Of a DNA stretch of 64,000 nucleotides, positions 1-9,672 are shown one piece after another (the stretch's first letter is position 1; each line of letters opens with the position of its first letter). The stretch lies in assembly GCF_024166365.1 (NCBI RefSeq), contig NC_064839.1:38886378-38950377 (forward strand), written 5' to 3'. The DNA is from Elephas maximus indicus (Eukaryota; Chordata; Mammalia; Proboscidea; Elephantidae). The position numbers were made by a program, and so were the translations under genes. The notes below the pieces were generated by a model that worked only from the letters and a program-made list of their open reading frames with translations, had not been told where the DNA came from and searched no databases.

Positions 1-79
1 TGCCAGAGCATTTTACTCATGTTCTTATTTATTTTAAACAATTTAGATATATTTACAAATAAGTTGCATATGAGGTTAT

Positions 80-287
80 AAAACCAGTTGATGTTGTTGA
101 GTGGATTCACACTCATGGTGTCCGCATGTGTGTCAGAGTAGAATCATGCTCCATAGGACTTTCAATGGCTGATTTTTCTAAAGTGGATTGCCAGGCCTTT
201 CTTCCAAGGTGCCTCTGGGTGAGTTTGAATTGCCAACCTTTTGGCCAGTAGTCCAACACTTAACTGTTTGCACCACCCGGAGACTCC
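80..287 (-). mobile_element. AfroSINE, long form
   Basis: On the minus strand it opens with the tRNA-like head (ggagtctccgggtggtgcaa), continues through the middle block about picking up 'cctggcaatccactt', and ends in the tail that contains 'actctgacacac'. This longer form has about 40 bp more in its middle than the short form seen elsewhere in the window. It directly abuts the target-site duplication of the next SINE. The first 79 bases hold AT-rich sequence I do not recognise. Confidence 0.85.
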
Positions 288-300
288 TTCACAACCACTA

Positions 301-471
301 ACCGGTTGCCATCAAGTCAATCCTGACTCATAGTGACCCAGTAGGACAGATTAGAACTGTAATCTTTTTGGAAGCAGACTGCTGCATCTCCCATGGTGTG
401 ACTGGTGGGTTCTAACCACCGACCTTTTAGTTAGCAGCCAAGCAGTTAACCACTGTGCCACCAGGGTTCCG
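301..471 (-). mobile_element. AfroSINE inserted at the edge of an old L1
   Basis: Minus-strand SINE with head at the right (ccaccagggttcc read on plus) and tail at the left. It is flanked by a 13-bp duplication, ttcacaaccacta at 288-300 and ttcacaaccgcta at 472-484, one mismatch. The duplicated bases belong to the L1 that follows, so the SINE is younger than that L1. Confidence 0.87.
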
Positions 472-1255
472 TTCACAACCGCTAGGATGGCTATAACAAG
501 AAAGACAGTAGCAAGTGTTGGGAAGATGTGGAGAAATTGGAATTCTGCTACACCCCTAGTGGGATTGTAAAATGGTGCAACCACTTTGGAAAAGTGGCAG
601 TTCCTGAAAAGTTTAAACATTTACCTAGCATGTGACCCAGCAATTCCACTCCTAGGTGTATACTCAAGAAAAATGAAAACATATGTCCGCACAAAAACTT
701 GTATGTGAATGTTCATAGCAGCATCATTCATAATAGGCCCAAAATAGAAGCAACCCAAGTGTTCATCAGCTGATGAATGGATAAATAAAAAATGTGATAT
801 ATCCATTCAATGGAATATTATTTGGCCATAAAAAGGAATGAAATATTGATACATGCTACATCATGGATGAACGTTAAAAACATTATACTGAATGAAAGAG
901 TGCCATCACAAAAGACCACATATTGTGTGATTCCATTTATACCAAAGGTCCAGTGTAGGCAAAGGTACAGAGACAGAGATTAGATTAGTGATTGCCTAGG
1001 GCAAGGAGTCATTCCGACTCATAGCGACCCTAGGGTCTCTGCGAGTCAGAATCAACTCATGAATCGACTGGATGGCAATGGGTAAGGCCAGGGATGAAGG
1101 GCGGGAGCTAAGGTAGAGAATGACTGCTGATAGGCATGGGGTTTCTTTTTAGGGTGATAAAACGATATAAAATTGATTGTGGCAATGGCACAACTCTGTG
1201 AATATACTAAAAACCATTGAATTATACACTTTAGATAGGTGAATTAATAAAACCA
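472..1255 (+). mobile_element. Old L1 (L1M type), ORF2 end and 3' UTR
   Basis: Translates in broken frames to the conserved C-terminal stretch of L1 ORF2 (a 'cacccctagtgggattgtaaaatggtgcaaccactttgg' type block, then 'acccagcaattccactcctaggtgtatac' type block), followed by an L1M 3' UTR ending near 1250 at 'gaattaataaaacc'. Many stops and indels; not functional. Interrupted around 1005-1083 by SINE tail sequence. Confidence 0.8.
1005..1083. mobile_element. Two AfroSINE tails in inverted orientation
   Basis: Bases 1008-1031 are a SINE tail in minus orientation; 1032-1083 are a SINE tail in plus orientation, ending 'ggatggcaatgggt'. Together they form a 16-bp-arm palindrome at 1016-1047 with 13 of 16 pairs matching. 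No SINE head is present on either side. Confidence 0.65.
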
Positions 1256-1261
1256 AAATAT

Positions 1262-1454
1262 CTATTGCCGTTGAGTCAATTCCAACTCATAGAGACCTCA
1301 TAGAACAGAATAGAAGTGCCCCATAGAGTTTCCAAGATTGTAATCTTAGGGAAATAGTCTTTCACATCTTTCTCCCTCAGAGTGGCTGGTGGGTTTGAAC
1401 TTCTGACCTTTCAGTTAGCAGCTGAGTACTTAACCACTGCACCACCAGGCCTCC
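1262..1454 (-). mobile_element. AfroSINE
   Basis: Minus-strand copy with tail 'attgccgttgagtcaattcc' at left and head 'accactgcaccaccaggcctcc' at right, inserted just past the L1M 3' end. Confidence 0.85.
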
Positions 1455-1974
1455 TTCCGGCAGATTATATCTCAGTAAAGCTATTCTTTTTTTGAAAAGG
1501 TGCAAGGAATCCACTTAAGTATTTACTTGATATTTGAAGGTATTTTTAAAGTTTTATAAAGAAGAAAAAATTACCAGTTTGCATTCATCTGTTCATGGTG
1601 GAAAAACAGTGACTTTTTCTCACTTTTAACACATCCACAAAGATTGTGACATTTTTTTCAGGTGTCATCATTCTGTAAGTCAGGAATAACACCATTTTTT
1701 TTTTTTTTTTTAAATTAAGGAGTTCAGTTTCAGAAATTACTTAGTCTTTAAATTTTTGGTAGGAATTAGAACTAGATAGGGTGACCTCGCCATTGTTGGC
1801 TCATGTCATGATACAAAGTACTTAGTTTTCCTGACTGTTATTTCATAATAGAAGTAGAGCTAAGTGTCAGTTGGGCCTTTACACAGGGAAGAATAAGAAA
1901 TTTCTAGAAAACGTCTGGAATATTTCTGTAAACAGCAGAATTAAAGTGGTCTTTGAAATTTTTTGAATTCTCAA
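1455..1974. other. No gene seen
   Basis: AT-rich sequence with a T-run at about 1695-1711. No open frame with protein-like composition and no repeat family I can name. Confidence 0.5.
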
Positions 1975-2162
1975 CTATGAAAATCTGAAACACATATAAA
2001 AATAGAAACAATAGTACAAACACGCATACCCATCTTCTACATTCTGTGATTATCAAGATCTTGCCATGTTTCTCCTTTTTCTTTGCTGAATGATTAGAAA
2101 GCCAGTTGTAAGTATCACGTCATTTCCCTGTCATCCATGTCATATACCTCAGTATGCATCTC
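1975..2162 (-). mobile_element. Ancient L1-like repeat, copy 1 (left part)
   Basis: Shares order and wording with 15255-15630 and with 9473-9672: a 'gaaacatataaaa...' block, then 'gattatca...ttgccatg', then 'catatacctcagtatgcatctctgaaa'. It is cut at 2163 by a younger L1 and appears to resume near 6198 (poly-T, then 'cttattacagaaacaagacc'). Strand is tentative; the family looks like an old L1ME-type 3' end. Confidence 0.5.
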
Positions 2163-5100
2163 TGAAAGTCTACAAATCAAGTCAGTCTCTCACACAAAAA
2201 CCCATATACACATTGCTACGCACTCCCAATTACTCTCCCCCTAATAAGACAGCCCACTCTCTCCCTCCACTTTCTCTTTTCATGTCCATTTCACCAGCTT
2301 CTAATGCCCTCTACCCTCTCATCTCCCCTCCAGGCAGGAGTTGCCAACATAGTCTCAAGTGTCCACCTGATCCAAGAAGCTCACTCCTCACCAGCATCCC
2401 TCTCCAACCCATTGTCCAGTCCAATCCATGTCTGAAGAGTTGGCTTTGGGAATGGCTCCTGTCCTGGGCCAACAGAAGGTCTGGGGGCCATGACCACCGA
2501 GGTCCTTCTAGTCTCAGTCAGATAATTAAGTCTGGTCTTATGAGAATTTGGGGTCTGCATCCCACTGCTCTCCTGCTCCCTCAGGGGTTCACTGTTGTGT
2601 TCCCTGTCAGGGCAGTCATCGGTTGTAGCCGGGCACCATCTAGTTCTTTTGGTCTCAGGATGATGTAGTCTTTGGTTCATGTGGCCCTTTCTGTCTCTTG
2701 GGCTCGTAATCATCTTGTGTCCTTGGTGTTCTTCATTCCCCTTTGATTCAGGTGGGTTGAGGCCAATTGATGCATCTTAGATGGCTGCGTGCTAGCGTTT
2801 AAGACTCCAGACGCCACTCTTCAAAGTGGAATGCAGAATGTTTTGTTAATAGATTTTATTATGCCAATTGACTTACATGTCCCCTGAAACCATGGCCCCC
2901 AGACCCCTGCCCCTGCTACGCTGGCCTTCGAAGCACTCAGTTTATTCAGGAAACTTCTTTGCTTTGGTTTAGTCCAATTGTGCTGACCTCCCCTGTATTG
3001 TGTGGTCTTTCCCTTAACCTAAAGTAGTTCTTATCTACTATCTAATTAGTGAATGCCCCTTTCCCACCCTCCCTCTCCACTCTTGTAACCACAAAAGAAT
3101 GTTTTCTTCTTAGTTTAAACTATTTCTCAAGTTCTTTTAATACTGGCCTTAATGCAATATTTGTCCTTTTGCAATTTACTAATTTCACTCAGCATAATGC
3201 CTTCCAGGTTCCTCCATGTTATGAAATGTTTTACAGATTCCTCACTGTTCTTTATTGATGTGTAGTATTCCATTGTTTGGATATACCATAATTTATTTAT
3301 CCATTCATCTGATAATGGGCACCTTGATTGCTTCCATCTTTTTGCTTTTGTAAACAGTGCTGCAGTAAACATGGGTGTGCATATATCTGTTTGTGTAAAG
3401 ATATTATTTCTTATTTCCCTAGGATATATTCCAAGAAGTGGGATTGCTGGATCGAATGGTAGTTCTATTTCTAGCTCTTTAAGGAAGCGCAAAGCCGATT
3501 TCCAAAGTGTTTGTACCATTTGACATTCCCACCAGCAGCGTAGAAGTGTTCAATCTCTCCACAGCCTCTCCAACATTTATTATCTTGTGTTTTTTGGATT
3601 AATGCCAGCCTTGTTGAAGTGAGATGAAATCTCATTGTAGTTTTGATCTGCATTTCTCTGATGGCTAATGATCGTGAACATTTCCTCATATATCTGTTAG
3701 CTGCCTGAGTGTCTTCTTTAGCAAAGTGTCTATTCATATCTTTTGCCCATTTTTTAATTGGGTTCTTTGTCTTTTTGCAGTATCATGTAGCTTTTAGAGA
3801 TCAGGCGCTGATCAGAAATGTCATAGCTAAAAACTTTTTCCCAGTCTGTAGGTATTTTTTTTTTTTTTTAGGTAGTCTTTTTACTCTTTTGGTGAAGTCT
3901 TTGGATGAGCATAAGTGTTTGATTTTTAGGAACTCCCAGTTATCTAGTTTTTCTTCTGCATTCTTTATAATGTTTTGTATACGGTTTATGCCATGTATTA
4001 GGGCTCCTAACATTGTCCCTATTTTTTCTTCCATGAACTTTATCGTTTTAGATTTTATATTTAGGTCTTTGATCCATTTTGAGTTAGTTTTTGTGCATGG
4101 AGTGAGGAATGGGTCTTGTTTCATTTTTTTGCAGCTGGATATCCAGTTATGCCAGCACCATTTGTTAAAAAGACTGTTTTTTCCCTGTTGAACTCTTTTG
4201 GGACCTTTGTCAAATATCAACTACTCATATGTGGATGGATTTATGTCTGGATTCTTAATTCTGTTCCATTGGTCCATGTATCTGTTGTTGTACCAGTACC
4301 AGGCTGTTTTGACTATTGTGGCGGTGTAATAGGTTCTAAAATCAGGTAAAGTAAGGCCTCCCACTTTGTTCTTTTTCAGTAATGCCTTATTTATCCGGGG
4401 CCTCTTTCCCTTCCATATGAAATTGGTAATTTGTTTCTCCATCTCATTAAAGAATGTCCTTGGGATTTTGATTGGAATTGCATTAAATGTATAGATCACT
4501 TTTGGTAGAATAGACATTTTTATACTGTTAAGTCTTCCTATCTACGAGCAAGGTATGTTCTTCCACTTATGTAAGTTTCTTTTGGTTTCTTGCAGAAGTG
4601 TACGGTAGTTTTCTTTGTATAAGTCTTTTACATCTCTGGTAAGATTTATTCCTAAGTATTTTATCTTCTTGGGGGCTACTGTAAATGGCATTGATTTGGT
4701 GATTTCCTCTTTGGTGTTCTTTTTGTTGGTGTAGAGGAATCCAACTGATTTTTGTATATTTATCTTGTATCTTTATCCTGATACACTGCTGAGCTCTTTA
4801 TTAGTTTCAGTAGTTTTCTGGAGGATTCCTTAGGGTTTTCTGTGTATAAGATCATGTCATCTGCAAATAGAGATACTTTTACTTCTTCCTTGCCAATCTG
4901 GATGTGCTTTATTTCTTTATCTAGCCTAATTGCTCTGGCTAGGACTTCCAGCACAATGTTGAATAAGAGTGGTGTTAAACGGCATTCTTGTCTGGTTCCT
5001 GATCTCAGTGGGAATGTTTTCAGGCTCTCTCCATTTAGGGTGATGTTGGCTGTTGGCTTTGTATAAATGCCCTTTATTATGTTGTGAAATTTTCCTTCTA

Positions 5101-5322
5101 TTCCTATTTTGCTGAGAGTTTTTATCGTGAATGAGTGTTGAACTTTGTAAAATGCCTTTTCTGCATCAATTGATAAAATCATGTGATTCATGTCTTTCGT
5201 TTTATTTATGTGGTGGATTACATTAATTGTTTTTCTAATGTTGAACCAGCCGGATGCATACCTGGTATGAATCCCACTTGGTCATGGTGAGTTATTTTTT
5301 TGTTGTTTTCTTGTATGAATTC
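2163..5322 (-). mobile_element. L1, ORF2 C-terminal half and 3' UTR
   Basis: Reading the minus strand from 5322: reverse transcriptase core, then the ORF2 C-terminus to about 3130, then the long lineage-typical 3' UTR (about 3120 down to 2163). The 3' UTR has no poly(A) and stops abruptly against the ancient repeat at 2162, and I see no target-site duplication. On its 5' side it joins a GC-rich block at 5323-6197 that I read as the 5' UTR of the same element. Confidence 0.88.
3130..5265 (-). pseudogene. L1 ORF2 remnant (reverse transcriptase and C-terminal domain)
   Basis: Broken copy of the L1 endonuclease/reverse-transcriptase protein; only the part from the RT palm onward remains. Protein-like blocks lie at 5191-4760 (RT, with the F-A-D-D catalytic motif encoded at about 4856-4867), 4517-4221, 4220-3801, 3737-3471 and 3519-3127 (C-terminal 'LGIYPREI...MFTAALFTKAKRWKQ' region). 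Successive blocks lie in different frames and are separated by stops. The endonuclease domain and ORF1 are absent. Not expected to make protein. Confidence 0.88.
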
Positions 5323-6197
5323 AGCTCAGGTTTCCAGGTAGCTGATATCAAGTGTGTGGTACAGGCTCTGTCCGACAGTCTTAGAAGTGCAGGGGTGATT
5401 GGCGTATATACCCGTATCTGATTGCAGCAGGGGGTCACGCTCTAAACAAGGCAGGGGGCTGAGAACCGACCCCCAGGTGTCTTTGAGGAAAACGCGCCTC
5501 TATTCCCTAGAGCGTGCTGGTGTGTGGGCTCTGCAGAGAGACCATGGGCACCCAAAGTTTTTGGTTGTAAGGAGTGGGAGGTACCAGTTATCTTTGGACC
5601 CCTGTCGCAGGTGGCTGGGTGACCTGCGTGGAGCTACCAGTCCTTAGGTCCCTGATGTGGGTAGGTGAGGACCTTGTTTAATAGGCAAAACAATGTCAAA
5701 CATCAAACACCCACCTCTCCACTGCACAGCTAAAATGGTTGGAGTTTGCCAACAAGGGCCTATTCTCCCAAAATAGGCCCACACAGGTCCATGCAGAAAG
5801 GCAAGGTGAACGAGGTCCACAGACGGTTTATCCCTGGACAGGAGCCGCTTTTTTCCTGAGCTCCCCCAGTTAATGGAGCTAGCAAATTATCTTTTCCCCC
5901 AGTTGCCAATTTTTTCCTTCCCTAAGGCAGGGTGGGTGGCTCTCGGTGCTCACCAGGGTCTATCTCAGGCCCAGTGATTCAGCTGCTGAAGCCGGCTTGG
6001 GGGTGGGGATGGGGGCGTCGTAAAATACGCGCAAGTACTTAGCTTCTCCTCAGGTTCCGGAGGCGTGAATGGGCTGTGTGGCTGGCTGCTTCTCCCTGAG
6101 GAAACTGCGGCTGAACGCTAGTACCAGCCCCTCGCCACAGCCACTCGGGGAATGGTGCCTGAGGGCTCCTGGCGATTCACCTCCCCCCGCCCTTTTT
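5323..6197 (-). mobile_element. GC-rich block, probable L1 5' UTR
   Basis: About 870 bp, much richer in G+C and CpG than its surroundings, joined directly to L1 ORF2 at about 5323. On the minus strand it starts 'gggcggggggaggtg' near 6197, a plausible L1 5' end, and runs toward ORF2 in the correct direction. If so, the element lost ORF1 and the endonuclease by one internal deletion. The sequence recurs nowhere else in the window, so the assignment rests on position, orientation and composition. A short open frame at 5399-5647 on plus has no recognisable product. Confidence 0.5.
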
Positions 6198-6443
6198 TTT
6201 CTTTTCGCGTCATTGACTTATTACAGAAACAAGACCAGTTTTTCTATGAAATGTCCCCTGTGTTCCACCAATTCATTCCCCCTTCGTCTCCCTGAATCCC
6301 TGGAAACCACTGATCTTTTTACTGTCTTTTTCATTTTGCCTTTTTCAGAATGTCATATAGTTGGAATCATACAGTGTGTAGCCTTTCAAGACTGGTTTCC
6401 TTCACTTAACCATATGCATTTAAGGTTCCCTTGTGTCTTTTCA

Positions 6444-6618
6444 GGAAACACTGGTGGCGTAGTGGTTAAGTGCTAACGCTGCTAACCAAGAGATCAGCAG
6501 TTCAAATCCGTCAGGCACTCCGTGGAAACTCTATGGGGGCAGTTCTACTCTGTCCTATCAGGTTGCTATGAGTTGGAATCGACTTGATGGCAGTGGGTTT
6601 GGTTTTTGGGTTTTGTGG
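6444..6618 (+). mobile_element. AfroSINE, short form
   Basis: Starts 'ggaaacactggtggcgtagtgg', carrying an A-box-like tggcgtagtgg and a B-box-like gttcaaatcc, and ends 'ggcagtgggtttgg' plus a T/G-rich tail. Flanked by cttttca at 6437-6443 and 6619-6625. It sits inside the minus-strand L1M. Confidence 0.9.
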
Positions 6619-7003
6619 CTTTTCATGGCTTGATAGCTCATTTCTTCTTATTGCTGAATAATAGTCCTTTGTATGGACATACCACAGTTTATCCATTTAT
6701 CTGTCGAAGGGTATCTTGGTTGATTTCAATTTTGGGCAATTCTGAATAAAGCTGCTCTAAACATTTGTGTGCAGGTTTTGGTGTGAACATAAGTTTTCAA
6801 CTCGTTTGGGTAAATGCCTAAGAGTGCAATTGCTGAATCATATGGTAAGACTGTGTTTAGCTTTGTAAGAAGCTGCCAGTCTTCCAAAGTGGCTGTCCCA
6901 TTTTGCATTCCCACCAGCAGTGAATGAGAGTTCTTGTTGCTCCACCTCTTCCCCAGCATTTGGTGTTGTCAGTGTTTTGGATTTTAGTCGTTCTAATAGG
7001 TGT

Positions 7004-7195
7004 ATGGAAACCCCCGTGCCATAGTGGTTAAGTACTACAGCTACTAATTAAGAGGTCGGCATTTCGAATCCACCAGGCGGTCCTTGGAAATTCTATGGGG
7101 CAGTTCTACTCTGTCCTGTAGGGTTGCTATGAGTTGGAATTGACTTAACGGCAATGGGTTTGGGGTTTTTGTTTGTTTGTTTGTTTGTGTGTTTT
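7004..7195 (+). mobile_element. AfroSINE, short form, with (GTTT)n tail
   Basis: Head 'ggaaacccccgtgccatagtgg', tail 'ggcaatgggtttgggg' followed by repeated gttt. Flanked by the exact 8-bp duplication ataggtgt at 6996-7003 and 7196-7203. Inserted in the same L1M as the previous SINE. Confidence 0.9.
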
Positions 7196-7454
7196 ATAGG
7201 TGTGTAGTGGAGAGACCATATATTTTTAATGGCACCAATTTGCCTTTATTTTTAAGTATAAGAATGGAGAAGGTTCAGGGTTAGATTAATTTCAGGCTGA
7301 GAATTTGCACATTAGATGCTACAGAAAGATAAGGAATCTAAGAAGCTGAGGTAGCTGGTGTGTATTGTACCATGGGTACACATTGGAAAGGAAAAGAAGG
7401 GTAACAATGCAAGGGGGTTAATGGATTTAGGGAAAAGAGAATGTGGAGAGATTA

Positions 7455-7667
7455 AAGAACCAAACCACTTGCTATTGAGTCATTCCAACTCATGGTGTCT
7501 CCATATATTACAGAGTAGAACTGCACTCCAAAGGATTTTCAAGGCTGTGACCTTTTGGAAGCATATCACCAAGGCTTTCTTTCAGTGTGCTTCTGAGTGG
7601 GTTCAAACCTCCAGCCTTTCAGTTAGAAGTTAAAGGACAAACCATTTGTGCTACCCAGGCACTCCTA
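7455..7667 (-). mobile_element. AfroSINE, long form
   Basis: Minus-strand long form, head at right ('gtgctacccaggcactcc'). Exact 11-bp duplication tggagagatta at 7444-7454 and 7668-7678. Confidence 0.9.
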
Positions 7668-7678
7668 TGGAGAGATTA

Positions 7679-8439
7679 GAGGGCTGAGTCATGCCAAGGT
7701 ATAAGTTGTTAGAGAGTTGGAGGAAGAGCATTTGTGGTCAGTATATTACATGTTGGTATGTTAAATGTTAGGACTTAAGATTCCTAAGATAGTCTAGTTC
7801 AGGATGGTAAAAAAGAACAAAGGTGGGGCTATGGGAATGGGTGGCTATAATGGGGTAGAATTTTATAGTTCCTCAGGTTTGGAGTAGGAAAAGCCTAGGC
7901 TGTTGGTTGGGTCATCCACAGAGATGTTGAAAATTCCCAGATGTCAAGGTCCTAAGTAAACAAGGGAGACTGCGTATAATGTAATATGGCCTGTATTTTA
8001 AAGGATAGGTTTTGCATGAGTTTAAGGGAGTAGAGATCCTAAAAGGACAATATGTTAGATCCTGGACTATGTGAAGAAAGCCATTTCAAACTGTCACTAG
8101 GGATCTTTAGGAGAACTAAATTACAGTTAAGGCAAAAAGCTGAAGGAAATATAGAATTTGGAAATAGCAGGAAATTTTATTTATGGTACAACAAAGTTCA
8201 TGGGGGGCAGAACGGAAGGATAAAGCATCAGGTTGGAGGGAGACAAAATAAGGATAAGGATTTCTACCACAATATTGCAAACCAGATAACCTGAGCAGGA
8301 GCTGTCTTCTAATAACTTGTGAAGATGGCACTGCTGCTGGCGGAGAAAGCAATGCTTCTAGACACAGCGAGAAGGATGCTAAGGCTCTCCCCCAAGGCCA
8401 CCACTTCTCCCTCCAGCTCTTCACTCTGCCCCTCCACTG
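7679..8439. other. No gene seen
   Basis: Unique-looking sequence with small open frames (for example 8052-8294 plus, 8116-8424 minus) that overlap each other and lack any recognisable domain or protein-like bias. No repeat named. Confidence 0.5.
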
Positions 8440-9178
8440 CTCCCTCCCAATATGGCTACATCAACTGCTGCCTTCTCTTTAAGAACCAGTGAATCTCAGA
8501 GGTTCCCAGTAGCTAAATCTTGCCTCTCCAAGGCTTTCAAATCCATTTTCCAGTAACCATAAATTGGTGACTCCCAAGTGTATATTTCTAGTCTTTACCC
8601 CTCTTAACTGGTCTCTTAACTGGTCTAACAACATCTAGTACCAATCCTCCTACCCCAGCACCCCAACCATCCTCTCACCACTGCAGCCAGTAATATTTTT
8701 TTTAACTTCAAATCTGATTTTGTCACCTGCTTAAGCTCTTTAATAACTTACCATTGCTTTTAAGATTGAACAGAATCCCTAGCATGGCTTGGCCCTGGCA
8801 TGCTTTTCTCCATTCTCATCATGCACCGTGCCCCTGCTAGTTCTTGGGGCTTTAAGTACTCTGGCCTTCTTCAGTTCGTACTGAAAGGCCACACTTCTTC
8901 CTGCCACAGGCCTTTTGCTCATACCCTTCCTTCTATGTCACTAACTCCTATTGATTTTTCAAAGTGCAGTTAGAGAAGTCTTCTGCTGACCCTGTTCTTA
9001 GGTCAGCTTCTTTTTCTTCATTCCTCTTACCTCATTTTGTTATTATGCATCCCTCTGAGTGGTTCCAACATTTGATTAATGTCCATCACCTTTACTAGAT
9101 GATAAGCTTCCAGTGCCCAGGGACCTTCTGTTTTACTTGTCATTGTCACCCAGCAACTGATTTGGAATAAATGAATGT
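8440..9178 (+). mobile_element. L2 LINE, 3' part
   Basis: Contains the L2 landmarks in order: 'aaattggtgactcccaagtgtatatttct', then 'cttcaaatctgattttgtcacc', then the 'cttggccctggcatgc' region, then the T/C-rich stretch, ending 'ggaataaatgaatg' at about 9178. Heavily diverged; no intact frame. Confidence 0.75.
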
Positions 9179-9311
9179 TTATGGCATGACAGCCGTGAGT
9201 GGTGGCTTTTTACCACCCTTCCCATTACCATCCTCTTGGAGACACAGTAGACCATGGCCCTATCTCTTGCTTTCTGGAGATGGTGGGAGGAAGAAGCATC
9301 CAGTGGCCAAA

Positions 9312-9455
9312 AGCTCATGCTCGGAGGCAGATAAATCTAGGTTCACTTCAGTTCTGCCATTTATCTGCTGTGGATTTTTGGGCAAGTTCTTTTCTCTTTC
9401 CAAACCTCATCTTCCCAGTTTCTAAAAGAGGGTTGCCACTTACCTCATAAGATTT
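9312..9455 (+). mobile_element. MIR SINE
   Basis: Shows the MIR order: 'gggttca'-like B box region (taggttcacttcagttctgcc), the core 'atttatctgctgtgg...ttgggcaag', then 'aacctcatcttcccagtttctaaaa'. Confidence 0.7.
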
Positions 9456-9472
9456 GTTTGTTTTTTTAAAAT

Positions 9473-9672
9473 CATAGCCAATATTTCAAATATTCAAAAA
9501 TATCATCTAATATTCAGTCCATTTTCAATTTTCTAACTGTCCTTGCAATGGCTTTTTTCCCCCTTAAATCAGGGATCCAGTCAGAATTCACACATTGCAT
9601 TTAAATAGCATATCTCTTTAGTTTCCTTTAATTTAAAACGGTTCACCTGAATTTAAAAAATTTTTTCGTTTT
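9473..9672 (-). mobile_element. Ancient L1-like repeat, copy 2 (left part)
   Basis: Homologous in order to copy 3 at 15255-15630 and resumes at about 14514 after the L1 insertion ('attgtccaggccagttttctgg'). The break falls at or next to the T-rich tract of the repeat. Confidence 0.45.

Larger units (their letters stand above)
6198..7260 (-). mobile_element. Ancient repeat remnant, then old L1M ORF2/3' end
   Basis: 6198-6290 resembles the continuation of the ancient repeat cut at 2162. From about 6290 to 7260 the minus strand encodes the usual L1 C-terminal and 3' region (on plus: 'gaatcatacagtgtgtagcc', 'taccacagtttatccatttat', 'gcattcccaccagcag'). It is interrupted by two SINEs. Frames are broken throughout. 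Confidence 0.75.

Noticed and set aside
2090..2668. 192-codon plus-strand open frame
   Set aside because: It is antisense to an L1 3' UTR. The same frame recurs antisense to other L1 3' UTR copies (for example 57311-57811 on minus).
5399..5647. 82-codon frame in the GC-rich block
   Set aside because: Opposite strand to the presumed L1 5' UTR and no recognisable product.
6444..6618. tRNA gene
   Set aside because: A- and B-box-like motifs are present in the SINE heads, but the sequence does not fold as a tRNA and is followed by the SINE body and tail.
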